Notes under the pieces: generated by a model
The model's input: only the letters and a program-made list of their open reading frames with translations
Database searches by the model: none
Told to the model about the DNA's origin: nothing
NCBI RefSeq assembly: GCF_001955695.1
Contig: NZ_CP019236.1
Coordinates: 1,922,001-1,986,000 of the forward strand
Reading direction: 5' to 3'
Length of the DNA stretch: 64,000 nt
DNA from: Rhodoferax koreense
GTDB taxonomy: Bacteria; Pseudomonadota; Gammaproteobacteria; Burkholderiales; Burkholderiaceae_C
Shown: positions 1 to 10,300 of the stretch, in pieces
How the letters are laid out: the number at the start of each line of letters is the position of its first letter
How positions within the stretch are numbered: the first letter of the stretch is position 1
Position numbers and translations under genes: made by a program

Positions 1-315
1 GCCCAGGCTGCGCCGGCACAACTCGCGCACGCCGGCCAGCGCCTCCGACAGGTGCGCGGTTTCGCCCCAGCCGCGACGCGCGCTGCGGCGCAGCTGGCCC
101 AGCAGTTCGGCCTCGCCGAGTTGCCGCATCGCGCCAGCGCGGCCCACGGCCTGCTGCACGCTCTGGCGCAGCGCCTGGTCGCGCCGATCCAGTGCTTCGA
201 ACTTCCGCCAGCAAGCGCGCGCCCACCGATCGAGCGCAGTTTCGCGCAGGTCGGCGCGCTCGGGATAAGCACTGCCGCTGCGGGCCAGGTCGAGGTTGGC
301 GTTCAGCGATGTCAT
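1..315 (-). CDS. SecA-like translocase ATPase, N-terminal part (cut by window edge)
   Basis: The frame opens with ATG at 315, one base after the stop of the upstream M50/HlyD gene, and stays open for 105 codons to the window edge. The residues near the edge (about 89-105: LSEALAGVRELCRRSLG) resemble the SecA DEAD-domain entry IPEAFAVVREASKRVFG at a similar distance from the N-terminus. The preceding stretch (GEAELLGQLRRSARRGWGE) resembles the SecA segment with 'EEL..' followed by a basic helix. SecA is the ATP-driven motor of Sec export; a second, operon-linked SecA would suggest a dedicated role for the giant protein encoded at the head of this operon. Only the N-terminal hundred residues are visible, so no Walker motif can be checked. 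The family call rests on this short similarity. Confidence 0.6.
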   Translation of the reverse strand, partial: MTSLNANLDLARSGSAYPERADLRETALDRWARACWRKFEALDRRDQALRQSVQQAVGRAGAMRQLGEAELLGQLRRSARRGWGETAHLSEALAGVRELCRRSLG

Positions 316-316
316 T

Positions 317-2464
317 TCAGATATTGAGGTGAGCGAGGAAAAGCCGTCGTGCATGCCGCCACCAGCGCCAGCCGATGGCCTCCGGCGACTGCTCGAGTGC
401 CACATAGGCACGGGTGCCGATGGCGCCCAGCGTGGGTGTGTCCGGGGTTTCGATGTCGAACTGGAACGCCGTCTCCATCGCCGTGGCGCCGGTCTCGTCG
501 CGCGGATCGACGGCGAACTTGCCGCCGCCCGTGGCACCGAGTGCCGCGCTCGGCAGGTTGTGGCTGGCCTGCGGCGTGCTGCGCGCGAGGCGGCCGGTGT
601 AGGTCTTTTCGACGGCGCCAGCCATGCGGACCTCGATGCCGCGCAGGTCGGCCAGGTCGAGTTCGGCCTCGGCCTGCGTGAGTGCCACCCGCACCAGCGG
701 CACCGAGGCGCCGATCACGTAACCCAGCATGTCGCCGCGTTTGACGTAGCGGCCCGGCAGGTCCTGCGCCTGCTCCAGCCGCACGGTGCCGGGCACGCCG
801 GCGCGCAATTGCAGATCGGCCACGTCGGCCTGGGCGCGGACCAGCGCGGCTTCCTCGGCATTCACTTCCTCCTGCATGCGCGCGGCCACGGCCGGCTGGC
901 TGACCCAGGCCGCGTCGAGTCGGGCCTGGGCCAGCGCCAGGCGGCCGGTCTGCTCGGCAACCTTGGCGACAAGATCCGCGTTGTGGGTGGCCACCACCAT
1001 GTCGCCGGGCTGCACGGCAGCGCCTTCGTGTGCGGCGATGGTCTGCACGAAGCCGTCGGCGCGCGCGCGCAGGATCGCCTCCTCGGGCAACCAGGCGATG
1101 CCCTGCACCCGCACGTGGCGCGGCAGCGGCAGGGCCAGCAGCAGGCCGAGCAGCAGGGCCACGCCACCTATCACCGCGCCCCAGGCGCGCCAGGGCCGGG
1201 CGGCGAACTGTGGCGACGACCACAGGCTGAACAAGCCCTTGCCAAGTGGCCAGACCACGCTGGTGGCGAGCGACCAAGCCGCGAGCAGCACACCGACGAA
1301 GAAGTATTGCTGCGCCACGAACCAGGCGATACCGAAGCTCACCGTGAGCCGGTACACCAGCGCCAGCGGCGCATAGGCGGCGAGCCAGCCGAGTTCGTAG
1401 CGGCTGGCCGGCGGCATCTTCGCGCCGCGCGCGCCGAGTACGAAGCGGCGCAGCAGGAACTGCCAGAACGCCGTCGCGCGTTGTGAGAGATTCGGCACGC
1501 CGATGGCATCGGCCAGCATGAAATAACCGTCGAAACGCAGCAAAGGATTGCCGTTGAACAGCACGGTGCTCACGCTGCCAAGCACCATCAGGTTGTACAG
1601 CACCGAGCGCCAGAAGCCGGGTTCGATGGCCATCCATAAGAAGAAGGCCAGCGCAGCGATCCACAACTCGACGACCATGCCGGCCGCCGCCACGCGCATG
1701 CGCGCCCAGCGGCTGGGAAACGCGTTCGAAGCCGAGGCATCGACGTAGGGCGAAGGGTAGAACATCAGCAGCATCACACCCATCTCGTGTACCTCGCCGC
1801 CGCGTCGGATGACGGCCGCGCCGTGCGCCAGTTCGTGGGCGAGCTTGAGCAGTGGATACACCAGCGCGGCGAGCAGCAGGTTGTTGGCAGCCAGCATCTG
1901 TTCGCCGAAGTTGCGGCTCAGGTCCGGCCAGTGCGCCGGTACCAGCGCCAGCGCCGTACCGACCACACCCAGCCAGGCCGCCCAGACCAGCGCCGCGGGT
2001 ATGGCGGGTGTGACGGCGAGCAGGCGGCGCAAAAAGCTGTCAGGGTCCCACAGCGGAATCTTGATCGACATCGGATTGCCGACCGACTGGCGCCGCTTCT
2101 GCCGTTGCTGGCGTTCGTGGCGCACCAGCAGTTCGGCCGCGTCGGGCGTGGCATCGACGACCAGAAGGTCCTGCGCATTGAGCTGGCCGACGAGTTGCAA
2201 CACGTCGTCCTGGCTCGGCGTGTCGTCGCTGATCTCGCGGCTGATGCGTTGCCAGATCTGATCGAGTGAATGCCGGCCGTCGAGCAGGCGCAACACGCGG
2301 TAGGCCTGCGCATTCAGCCGGTGCTGGCGCGCGCCGCCCACGTCTTCGAGCACGTGCCAGACCGCGCCATGGGTCACATGGCGGTGCACCCTGGCATGCG
2401 GAACCAAGCGTGGGCGCAGGCCGGCCACGCGGTGCCATTGTTCGGACAGCAGCGCAACGCTCAT
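317..2464 (-). CDS. PqqD-like / M50-type metalloprotease / HlyD-type adaptor fusion protein
   Basis: This 715-residue membrane protein has three parts. Residues ~25-105 look like a PqqD-type winged domain. A polytopic middle part (~150-450) carries the zinc motif HELAH at 210-214 and a later NPLLRFDGYF segment that would supply the Asp ligand of M50 (site-2) proteases. The C-terminal part (~450-680) is a lipoyl/barrel-sandwich HlyD-like adaptor with a V.PGD.V turn and coiled-coil-like Ala/Glu-rich segments. It sits 13 nt downstream of another HlyD-like gene and 1 nt before a SecA-like gene, so it is probably cotranslated with the giant LEPR-XLL protein. Substrate and activity are unknown. An export or maturation role for the neighbouring giant protein is inferred from the operon. 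Confidence 0.75.
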   Translation of the reverse strand: MSVALLSEQWHRVAGLRPRLVPHARVHRHVTHGAVWHVLEDVGGARQHRLNAQAYRVLRLLDGRHSLDQIWQRISREISDDTPSQDDVLQLVGQLNAQDLLVVDATPDAAELLVRHERQQRQKRRQSVGNPMSIKIPLWDPDSFLRRLLAVTPAIPAALVWAAWLGVVGTALALVPAHWPDLSRNFGEQMLAANNLLLAALVYPLLKLAHELAHGAAVIRRGGEVHEMGVMLLMFYPSPYVDASASNAFPSRWARMRVAAAGMVVELWIAALAFFLWMAIEPGFWRSVLYNLMVLGSVSTVLFNGNPLLRFDGYFMLADAIGVPNLSQRATAFWQFLLRRFVLGARGAKMPPASRYELGWLAAYAPLALVYRLTVSFGIAWFVAQQYFFVGVLLAAWSLATSVVWPLGKGLFSLWSSPQFAARPWRAWGAVIGGVALLLGLLLALPLPRHVRVQGIAWLPEEAILRARADGFVQTIAAHEGAAVQPGDMVVATHNADLVAKVAEQTGRLALAQARLDAAWVSQPAVAARMQEEVNAEEAALVRAQADVADLQLRAGVPGTVRLEQAQDLPGRYVKRGDMLGYVIGASVPLVRVALTQAEAELDLADLRGIEVRMAGAVEKTYTGRLARSTPQASHNLPSAALGATGGGKFAVDPRDETGATAMETAFQFDIETPDTPTLGAIGTRAYVALEQSPEAIGWRWWRHARRLFLAHLNI

Positions 2465-2477
2465 CGAAGCACCACGT

Positions 2478-4307
2478 TCATGGCAAGTACTCCCAGAGCG
2501 TCACGCGCAGCCACTGCCGGAAGTGCCGCGTCCACACCATCAGCGCCGAGCTTTCGCCGGCGTCCACCTTGGCCACACCTTCCAGGCCGGGGCGCAGGCG
2601 CGGGTCGGGCTGTGTCAGTTTGGCCTCGACGCGGAAGTAGTTGCGGCCGTCTTTCGCCGTGGCCACGGCGGTGATGCGGCGCACGCTGAAGTCGAAGGCC
2701 TGGCCCGGCAGCGTGGTCAACACGATGCGACCGGTCTGGCCGGTCTGTACCAGCGCCGTGTCGCGTTCGTCCACCTCCAGCACCACGCGCCAGTTGTCCA
2801 GCGGCGCGACTTCGAACAAGACCTTGCCCTGTTCCACAGGCGCGCCGATCTGCTGAGACAGGTCGCCCTTGATGATCACCCCCGCATACGGTGCGACGAT
2901 GCGTACACGTTCGAGTTTTTCCAGCACCAGGTCGAGCTGGGCGCGCGTGCTGCTGCTTTGCGCGGCGGCCAGGCGGGTTTCGACACGGTTGCCGGCGGCG
3001 ATGGCTTCGCGCTCCTTGCGCAGCGACACCTCGAGTTCGGACTCGAGCCGCAGCCGCTCGAGCCGCAGGTCCTTGTCGTCGAGCACCGCCAGCAACTGCC
3101 CGGCGCTGACCGCGTCGCCCGCGCGGGCCATGGCCTGGCGCACGTAACCGGCGAACGGCGCCACGGCCGCGCGCTGCACCTCGCCTTCGATCAGCGCATG
3201 CGCCATGACCCGTTGCGGCACGGGTACCAGGGCCGCAGCGGCGACGAGCAGCGCCAACGCCAGCAAGCCGAGCTTGAGCGCGGGATGTGAACTGTCGGTG
3301 CCGGCCCTGGCCGTGGCCCACATCCGCCCGAGCAGGCGTTGGGCCGGACCCTCGGCCGCCAGTTCGTGCAGCGCCAGGATCGGCGCCATGCCGAGTGCAG
3401 CCACTTCGAGCGCCTCGCATTCCATGAGCTCGAAGGGCGTGGCGCGTTCCAGCATCAACACACCGCTGACCTGGCCAAGATGCATCAGCGGCAGCAGCGC
3501 CAGCGCACCGGCCTTTTGCGCATGGGCGTAGTCGGCCAGCGCGGCACCGGGTGGCGCGGCTTCCTCGGCGGGTGGCCAGAGCAACAACGCGCGTTCGTCG
3601 ACGGCCTCGTTCATCGCGGCCTCGGCCAGGCCGGTGAGATGGGTGCGCGGGTCGAAGGAAGCGGTGTTGCTACGCGCGAAAAGTTGGGTCTCGAGCCGCC
3701 GCACCCGGCCGATCTGCACCAGGGTCGCATCGAAACGCAATGCGAGCATGTTGCACAACGCGAGCGCGGCCGCGTGTGGTGTGGTCTGGTCCAGCAGCAG
3801 GGTGTTGGTATCGATGACGAAACGGGCGCGTTCCAACCGGGCCCGCAGCAGCTGCGTGGACTGCTGGTCGCCCGCGCGCAGCAGCCAGGCCACGCCCCAG
3901 TGCAGTTGGCGCATCAGCCGCTGTGTGTCCAGCGACGGCACATCGGCCAGCGCCAGGCACACCAGCAAGCCGTCGCCTTCGGACAGCGGCACCGGGAAGT
4001 CGATGCGCGCCACGCCGGCATGGCGTGCAATCACCGGGCCACGGGCCTGGGCTGCCTGGCCCGGTGGCACGGCGGGCAGCGCCATCGGCTTCAATTGCGC
4101 CGCGTCGGCCAACGAAGGCAGGCCGGCCAGTGCCGCCGCCAGCGGCTGACCATCGAGGCCGAGCTGCCAGATCGCGGCGCGTTGCAGTTCCGGCGCCCAT
4201 TGCGGCAATTGCTTGAGCCAGGCGTCGGCCGTGCCGACGAGGTCGGTCGCCGGGTCGGTGCCGGCCGGTGCCGGCCGGGCGTCTGAGGCGTGGGCGGTCG
4301 TCAGCAT
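2478..4307 (-). CDS. GAF-like domain plus HlyD-family periplasmic adaptor
   Basis: This 609-residue protein has a cytosolic N-terminal half with a GAF-like region (~160-325), a single membrane segment at ~345-365 (LGLLALALLVAAAALVPVP), and then an HlyD-type periplasmic arm. The arm has a lipoyl half-motif (APFAGYVRQAMARAGDAVSAG), a coiled-coil hairpin and a second lipoyl half (APYAGVIIKGDLS), followed by a beta-barrel. HlyD adaptors bridge inner-membrane transporters to outer-membrane channels. The fused sensor-like half is unusual for such adaptors. The start ATG at 4307 lies 12 nt after the stop of the 7274-residue gene, and the next gene follows after 13 nt, which indicates one operon. No ABC ATPase is present beside it, so its partner pump may be the neighbouring M50/SecA-like proteins (inference). 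Confidence 0.75.
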   Translation of the reverse strand: MLTTAHASDARPAPAGTDPATDLVGTADAWLKQLPQWAPELQRAAIWQLGLDGQPLAAALAGLPSLADAAQLKPMALPAVPPGQAAQARGPVIARHAGVARIDFPVPLSEGDGLLVCLALADVPSLDTQRLMRQLHWGVAWLLRAGDQQSTQLLRARLERARFVIDTNTLLLDQTTPHAAALALCNMLALRFDATLVQIGRVRRLETQLFARSNTASFDPRTHLTGLAEAAMNEAVDERALLLWPPAEEAAPPGAALADYAHAQKAGALALLPLMHLGQVSGVLMLERATPFELMECEALEVAALGMAPILALHELAAEGPAQRLLGRMWATARAGTDSSHPALKLGLLALALLVAAAALVPVPQRVMAHALIEGEVQRAAVAPFAGYVRQAMARAGDAVSAGQLLAVLDDKDLRLERLRLESELEVSLRKEREAIAAGNRVETRLAAAQSSSTRAQLDLVLEKLERVRIVAPYAGVIIKGDLSQQIGAPVEQGKVLFEVAPLDNWRVVLEVDERDTALVQTGQTGRIVLTTLPGQAFDFSVRRITAVATAKDGRNYFRVEAKLTQPDPRLRPGLEGVAKVDAGESSALMVWTRHFRQWLRVTLWEYLP

Positions 4308-4319
4308 GGTGGCACCGGT

Positions 4320-7300
4320 TCAACTGAGCGTGACGAAGGACACCGTGCCCTGGGTGGACGACACGCGCAGCGAACCGTCGGCCGCAAAGGCCAGTCCCGA
4401 GATCTCGCCGTTGGTGATGCCCTGGCTGGCCAGGTCGATGCGGCGCTGCTCCACGCCTTGGCGGTTGACCAGCACGATGCTGGTGCCGCTGCCCGAGGAG
4501 CCGATCCACAGGTTGCCCGTGACCGGGTCGATGGCCATGCCGGTGTGGCCGGTCACCCCGACGGGCAGCGTGAAGCCCTGGATCAGCGCCCCGGTGGCGG
4601 CATTGAACTCGCTGAGCTTGTTGTCCTGGCCGGTGGCGAAGATGCGACCGGTGCTGGCATCGAACACGGCCGAGGTCATGTAGCTGCCGGTCAGGTTCAA
4701 CTGGGCGACGACGGCGCCGGTGGCCGGATTCAGCGCGGTCACATGGTTGCTACCGTAGCCGTTGAACAGCACCAGGCTGCCGGCCGGCACGTTGACGCCG
4801 CCCAGGCTGAAGGCGCTCGGCGCGATCTGCAGGCCGGCATAACCCTGGGCCGTGACATAGGTGCCCATGGCTGTGGTCAGCGTGATGCTCTGGGCGATGG
4901 TTCCGGTGGCCGGGTCGATGCGCAGCAGGTGGTCGGGGTTGGCGTTGTCCAGCACCCAGGTGGCGCCGGTGGTCTTGTCCACGGCGATGTCGGTGAGGTA
5001 GCCGGTGGCGGCCGTGTCGCTGCCCGGACGCACCACGTTGGTCGCAAGTGCGGCCGAGGTGCCGCCGGCGGTGGTGACCGTGACGCTGCCCTGGCCATAG
5101 TGCGGCGTGCTTGCCACGGGCAGGTTGATCAGGCCGTTTTCAGTGCTGACGTTGTAGGTGATGTCGGGGCCGGCGGCGATCTGGTTGTCCACCACCGTCG
5201 CCCCAGGCATGTTGATGGTGCTGGCGCCTTCGACGAAGCCGCTGCCGCTCAGGGTGAGATTGCTGTTCTCGGCGAAGCCGGTGAGTGTCGGCACGATCTG
5301 CAGCACGGGCTGGCTGGCCGAGCCGAAGACCTGCAGCGCGAACGCGCCGTTCACGTTGACCGGCAGCACCAGCGTGGCGCTTGTGCCGTCGGCGGCAGCG
5401 GTGGCAGGGCTGAGCCGCACCATGGCCAGGTTTCCCTGGTAGTCGGTATAGCGCATCAACACGTCGGTAGCCGTGCTGAGGCCGGTGCCGTTCAGCGTGA
5501 CCGTGGCGCCGGCGTTGGCCGAGGCCTTGGAGGCGTCCGCCGGTGTACCGCTGGCGGCCACGCTGGTGATGCTGGCCAGGCTGGTGGTGAAGCTGGCACT
5601 GGTGCCGCCAGCGGTCTTGATGTTGATCGCGCCGAAAACGCCGTTGCTCAAGGCGATGGTGAGCGTGACCTGGCCGTTGACGAAGTTCACGTTGATCGCG
5701 GGGTCGTAGCGGCCCTGCACGTCGGGGCCGGTGGTGGCGCCGGCATCGAGCACGGATTCGGTGCCGAAGCTGTACAGGCTGTTGCCGCCTTCCACAAAAC
5801 CGAGGCCGCTGATCACCACCACGGCCGACTGGCCGTCGCCCGAGACGGATTGCACCTGCACATCGGTCACCTTGGGCACGATCTGCAGCAGTACGCTGCT
5901 GCCGTTCAGGTCCCCCACCACGCGCACCTGTCCGGTGACGGCGTTGACCGGCACCACAATCTGCGCCAGCGTGCCGCCGGCGTTGACGCTGGTCGGATGC
6001 ACCACCAGGTCGTCGAGCACACCGTTGGCGTCGATGGTCTGGAACACCACGTCGGTGCTGGTATCGAGGCCCACGCCCACCAGAGAAATGGTCGCACCCG
6101 GCTGGGCTGCGGCCTGGCCGGCGATGGCCGGCGTGCCGCTATCCGCCGTTGCGGTGATGCTGGTCAGGCTCAGGCCGAAAGGTGCGCTGGTGCCGCCGAC
6201 GGTACTGATGCGGATCGGGCCGGTGGGCACGTTGTTGGGCACGGCCAGGACCAGGCCGCCGTTGGCGATGGACTGGTTGAGCACGGGGTCGTATCGCGTG
6301 TAGACGTTGATGCCGTCGTTGCGCGAGATATCGTCCACCCGCTGGTTCCCGAACAACACGGCGGTCGCGCCTTCGGCGAAGCCGGTGCCGCTCAGTGTGA
6401 GTTGGACCCCGGCGTAACTCTGATTGACCGTCATCGCCACGTCTTTGAGCGTCGGCACGATCTGCAGCACGATGCCGCCGCTGTCGCGCTCCAGTCGCAC
6501 GCGGCCGGTGGAGGCACCGTCCGGCACCAGTACGGTCAGCGTCTGCGCGACGAGATCGATCGAGGTCGGTGGGACGACGCCGTTGCCGCCGAAGTTACCG
6601 TTGTCGTCAAGTACGGTGAAGATCACGCGGTCGGCCGCGGTCAGGCCGTTGACCTTGAATGTGAGCAACTGGCCGGTGTTGGCCGAGGCCACTGCGCTGT
6701 TTGCCGGTGTGCCGCTGGTTGCCACGGCCGCGCTGCTGGCGGTCGCACCAAACACGCCGGTGATGCGGCTCGAACCTTCGCGCTGCGCGTCGAGTTTGAG
6801 TTGGTAACTTCCGGTGTACGAGGCGACACCGCTGCCGGCCACGGCCGGGTCGTAGCTGCGGTTGTCGTAACCACTCACGCCGATGGTGTAGGTGCCCGCG
6901 GTCGGCGCGACGAAGCTCAGCAAGCCGGCATCGTTCAGGGTGAAGTTGCTCGACGTGAGCTGTTTGCCGGTCGCATCCAGCACCCGCACGAAGCTGTACA
7001 GGCCGGCGCTGGCCAAGTTGATGCGCAGCGTGGTGTTGGCATCGAGATCGACCTTGTACAGATCGACATCCTTGGCGCCATTGGCACCGTCGCCGATCGT
7101 CGCGCTCACGGCCAGGCGCTGGTCGCGCAGCGCGCCCAGGCTGGCCGCTCCGGCCTGGGTGTCGCTGGGCTCGGAGGCCGGCGTCTGGGTTCCGAGATCG
7201 GTGATGGTCACGCCGCTGCGCAGCGTGCTGCTGCCGCCGCTGGTCGTGGCGACGATGGTGTTGCCCACCGCGCCCGCCGGCACCGTGAAGCTCAGGATCT

Positions 7301-10300
7301 GCTGCGTGTTGTTGCTGGTGGTGCCGGTGTTGTCGATCACGGTGCGGATCGTCACGCCGCTCACCGGGGCGCCGCCTACGGTGATCAACAGATCGGCAGC
7401 GGAAAGCCCCGAGCCGACCAGCATGATGGTGTTGCCGGGGCTGATGTTGCCGCCCACGGCGCGGATCGAAGGCACGACCTGCAGCGCGATGCCGGCGACG
7501 CTGTTGCCGCTGCCGAGCACTTTCACCGGGCCGCTCACGGCCAGCGCCGGCACGACGATGGTCAGTGTCTGGCCGGCGTCGCTCACGCTGCCGGTTTGGG
7601 TCAAGGTGCCGGTCATGCCGGTGTCGTCGCGACCGACGAACTGCACCAGGGTGCTGCTGCTGAAACCCTGGCCCTTGAGCACGATGGTCTGGCCGTTCAT
7701 CGCCGAAGCTTGGCCTGGATCGCTCGGCAGACCGCCGGTGGTAGTGGCCAACACGGTGTCGAACTGCACCACGGGCTGCGCCGGAATGGTCGGCGAGATC
7801 TGCGCATACCCGCCCTCGGTGGTGATGCGGATCGGCCCATCCAGGGTACGCGGCGCGACGGCGGTGAGGTTGCTGTTGCGCGTGCCGGTCACGTCGAACG
7901 GCGTGAGGTTGCTGGCGGTATCGGCGATGGCCACGCCGCCCACGGTGAGGGTGGAGGCCCCCTCCATGAAGCCCGAGCCGGTGAGCGTGAAGCCCGCGTC
8001 CTCGCCCGGGCGTCCCGTGATGGCGGTCAGCGTGGGCACGACCTGCAGCCGCACGGCCGCACTCGCGCCGAAGCTCTGCGTCGAATAACCGCCGCCGGTG
8101 TCGGAATTGGCGAAGGTGTCGCGCAGCAGGCTCTGGCCGTCCACACTCACATCGATCAGGTCCGGGTCGTTGGTACCGGTGGCAGCCCAACTGTCCAGGA
8201 TGTACAGGTCGAAGCTCAGCGTGTAGGTCTGCCCGGCGGTGAGACCGGAGAGGTTCAGCGTCTGGCTGTCGTTGCTGAAGCGACCGGCGTAGCGGCTGAG
8301 GTTGCCCAGCTCGGCCTGGTCGATGTCGGCCAGGCTCCACTGGTTCTTGTGGCCGCTCTCGAAGTCGTCGCTGAACACCGTGGTGGCGCCATTGGCCCCG
8401 GTCGCGACCTTGACGTTGTCGATGCCCCAGCTCTCGTCGGCCAGGCCCTGCAGCCCGCCGTCGGCGAAACGCACGGCGGCGGTGCTGCTGCCGGCGGTGA
8501 AGCTCAGCGTGATGTTGCGGTAGACGCTGTCGTTCCAGCTGGTGGAGCCGGCCAGATCGGAGGTGCCGCGGTTGACCACGCGCACATTGCCGGTGGTGGC
8601 CAGGTCGGGCACCAGCACCTGCAGGCTGGTGCCGGCGTCGTTGATCGCCAGCGGCTTGACCGACACCTGGCCGGTGGAGCCGTCGTTGTAACGCACATCG
8701 AACATCACCCGCGTGCCGGCACCGAAGTTCGTGCCCTGCAGCACGATCAGCTGGCCCACATTGGCCGAGGCCACGGCGCCCTGGGCGGGCACACCGTCGG
8801 TGGCCACCCCGGTGATGGCGGTGAGCGTGGCCGGCTTGACCGCGATGTCCGGTGCCAGCGTCACGCTGTGCAGGACGCCGGTGGTGGAGGAGACACGCAG
8901 CGAGCCGTCGGCGGCGAAGGCCAGGCCGGAGATGCTGCCGTTGACGATGCCCTGGCTGGCCAGGTCGACCCGGCGGATCTCCTGAGCGGTGCGGTCGAAC
9001 AGCACCACCTGGGTGCCGCTGCCCGAGGAGCCGATCCACAGGTTGCCCGTGGCCGGATCGATGGCCATGCCGGTGTGGCCGCTCACGCCGAAGGGCAGCG
9101 CGAAGCCCTGGACCAGCGCCCCGGTGGCGGCATTGAACTCGCTGAGCTTGTTGTCCTGGCCCGTGGCGAAGATGTGGCCGGTGGTGGCATCGAAGACACC
9201 CGCGGTCATGTAGCTGCCCGTCAGGTTCAGCTGGGCGACGACGGCACCGGTGGCCGGATTCAGCGCGGTCACGTGGTTGCTGCCGTAGCCGTTGAACAGC
9301 ACCAGGCTGCCCGCCGGCACGTTGACGCCACCCAGGCTGAACGCGGCCGTCGGGATCTGCAGGCCGGCATAACCCTGGGCCGTGACGTAGGTGCCCATGG
9401 CCGTGGTCAGCGTGATGCTCTGGGCGATGGTGCCGGTGGCCGGGTCGATGCGCAGCAGGTGGTCGGGGTTGTCGTTGTCCAGCACCCAGGTGGCGCCGGT
9501 GGTCTTGTCCACCGCGATGTCGGTGAGGTAGCCGGCGGCGGCCGTGTCGCTGCCCGGGCGCACCACGTTGGTCATGAATGCGGCCGAGGTGCCGCCGGCG
9601 GTCTGCACGGCGAAGCCGCCCTGGCCGTAGTGGGGCGTGGACGCCACGGCCAGGTTGAGCTGGCCGTTCTCGATGTTGCTGTAGGTGATGTCCGGGCCGG
9701 CGGCGATCTGGTTGTCGACGATGGTGGCGCCGGGCAGCCGGATGGTGCTGGCGCCTTCGACGAAGCCGCTGCCGGTGAGGCCCAGGCCGTTGTTCTCGGC
9801 CACGCGGGTGATGGTGGGCACGATCTGCAGCAGCGGCTGGCTGGCCGAGCCGAAGACCTGCAGCGCAAACGCGCCGTTCAGGTTGTCCGGCAACACCAGG
9901 GTGGCGCTGCTGCCGTCGCCTGCGGCGCTGACCGGATTCACACGCACCATGGCCAGGTTGCCCTGGTAGTCGGTGTAGCGCAGCAAGACGTCGGTGGCCA
10001 CCGACAGGCCGTTGCCGTTCAAGACGATGGCCTGGCCGGCGTTGGCCGAGGCCTTGGTGGCGTCCGCCGGGGTGCCGCTGGCGGCCACGCTGGTGATGCT
10101 GGCCACGTTCACGCTGAACGCCGCGCTGGTGCCACCGGCGGTCTTGACGTTGATCGCGCCGAATACCCCGTTGGACAGCGGCACGGTGAGGGTCACCTGG
10201 CCGTTGACGTAGTTCACGTTGATGGCCGGGTCGTAGCGGCCCTGTACGTCCGGGCCGGTGGTGGCGCCGGCATCGAGCACGGATTCGGTGCCGAAGCTGT

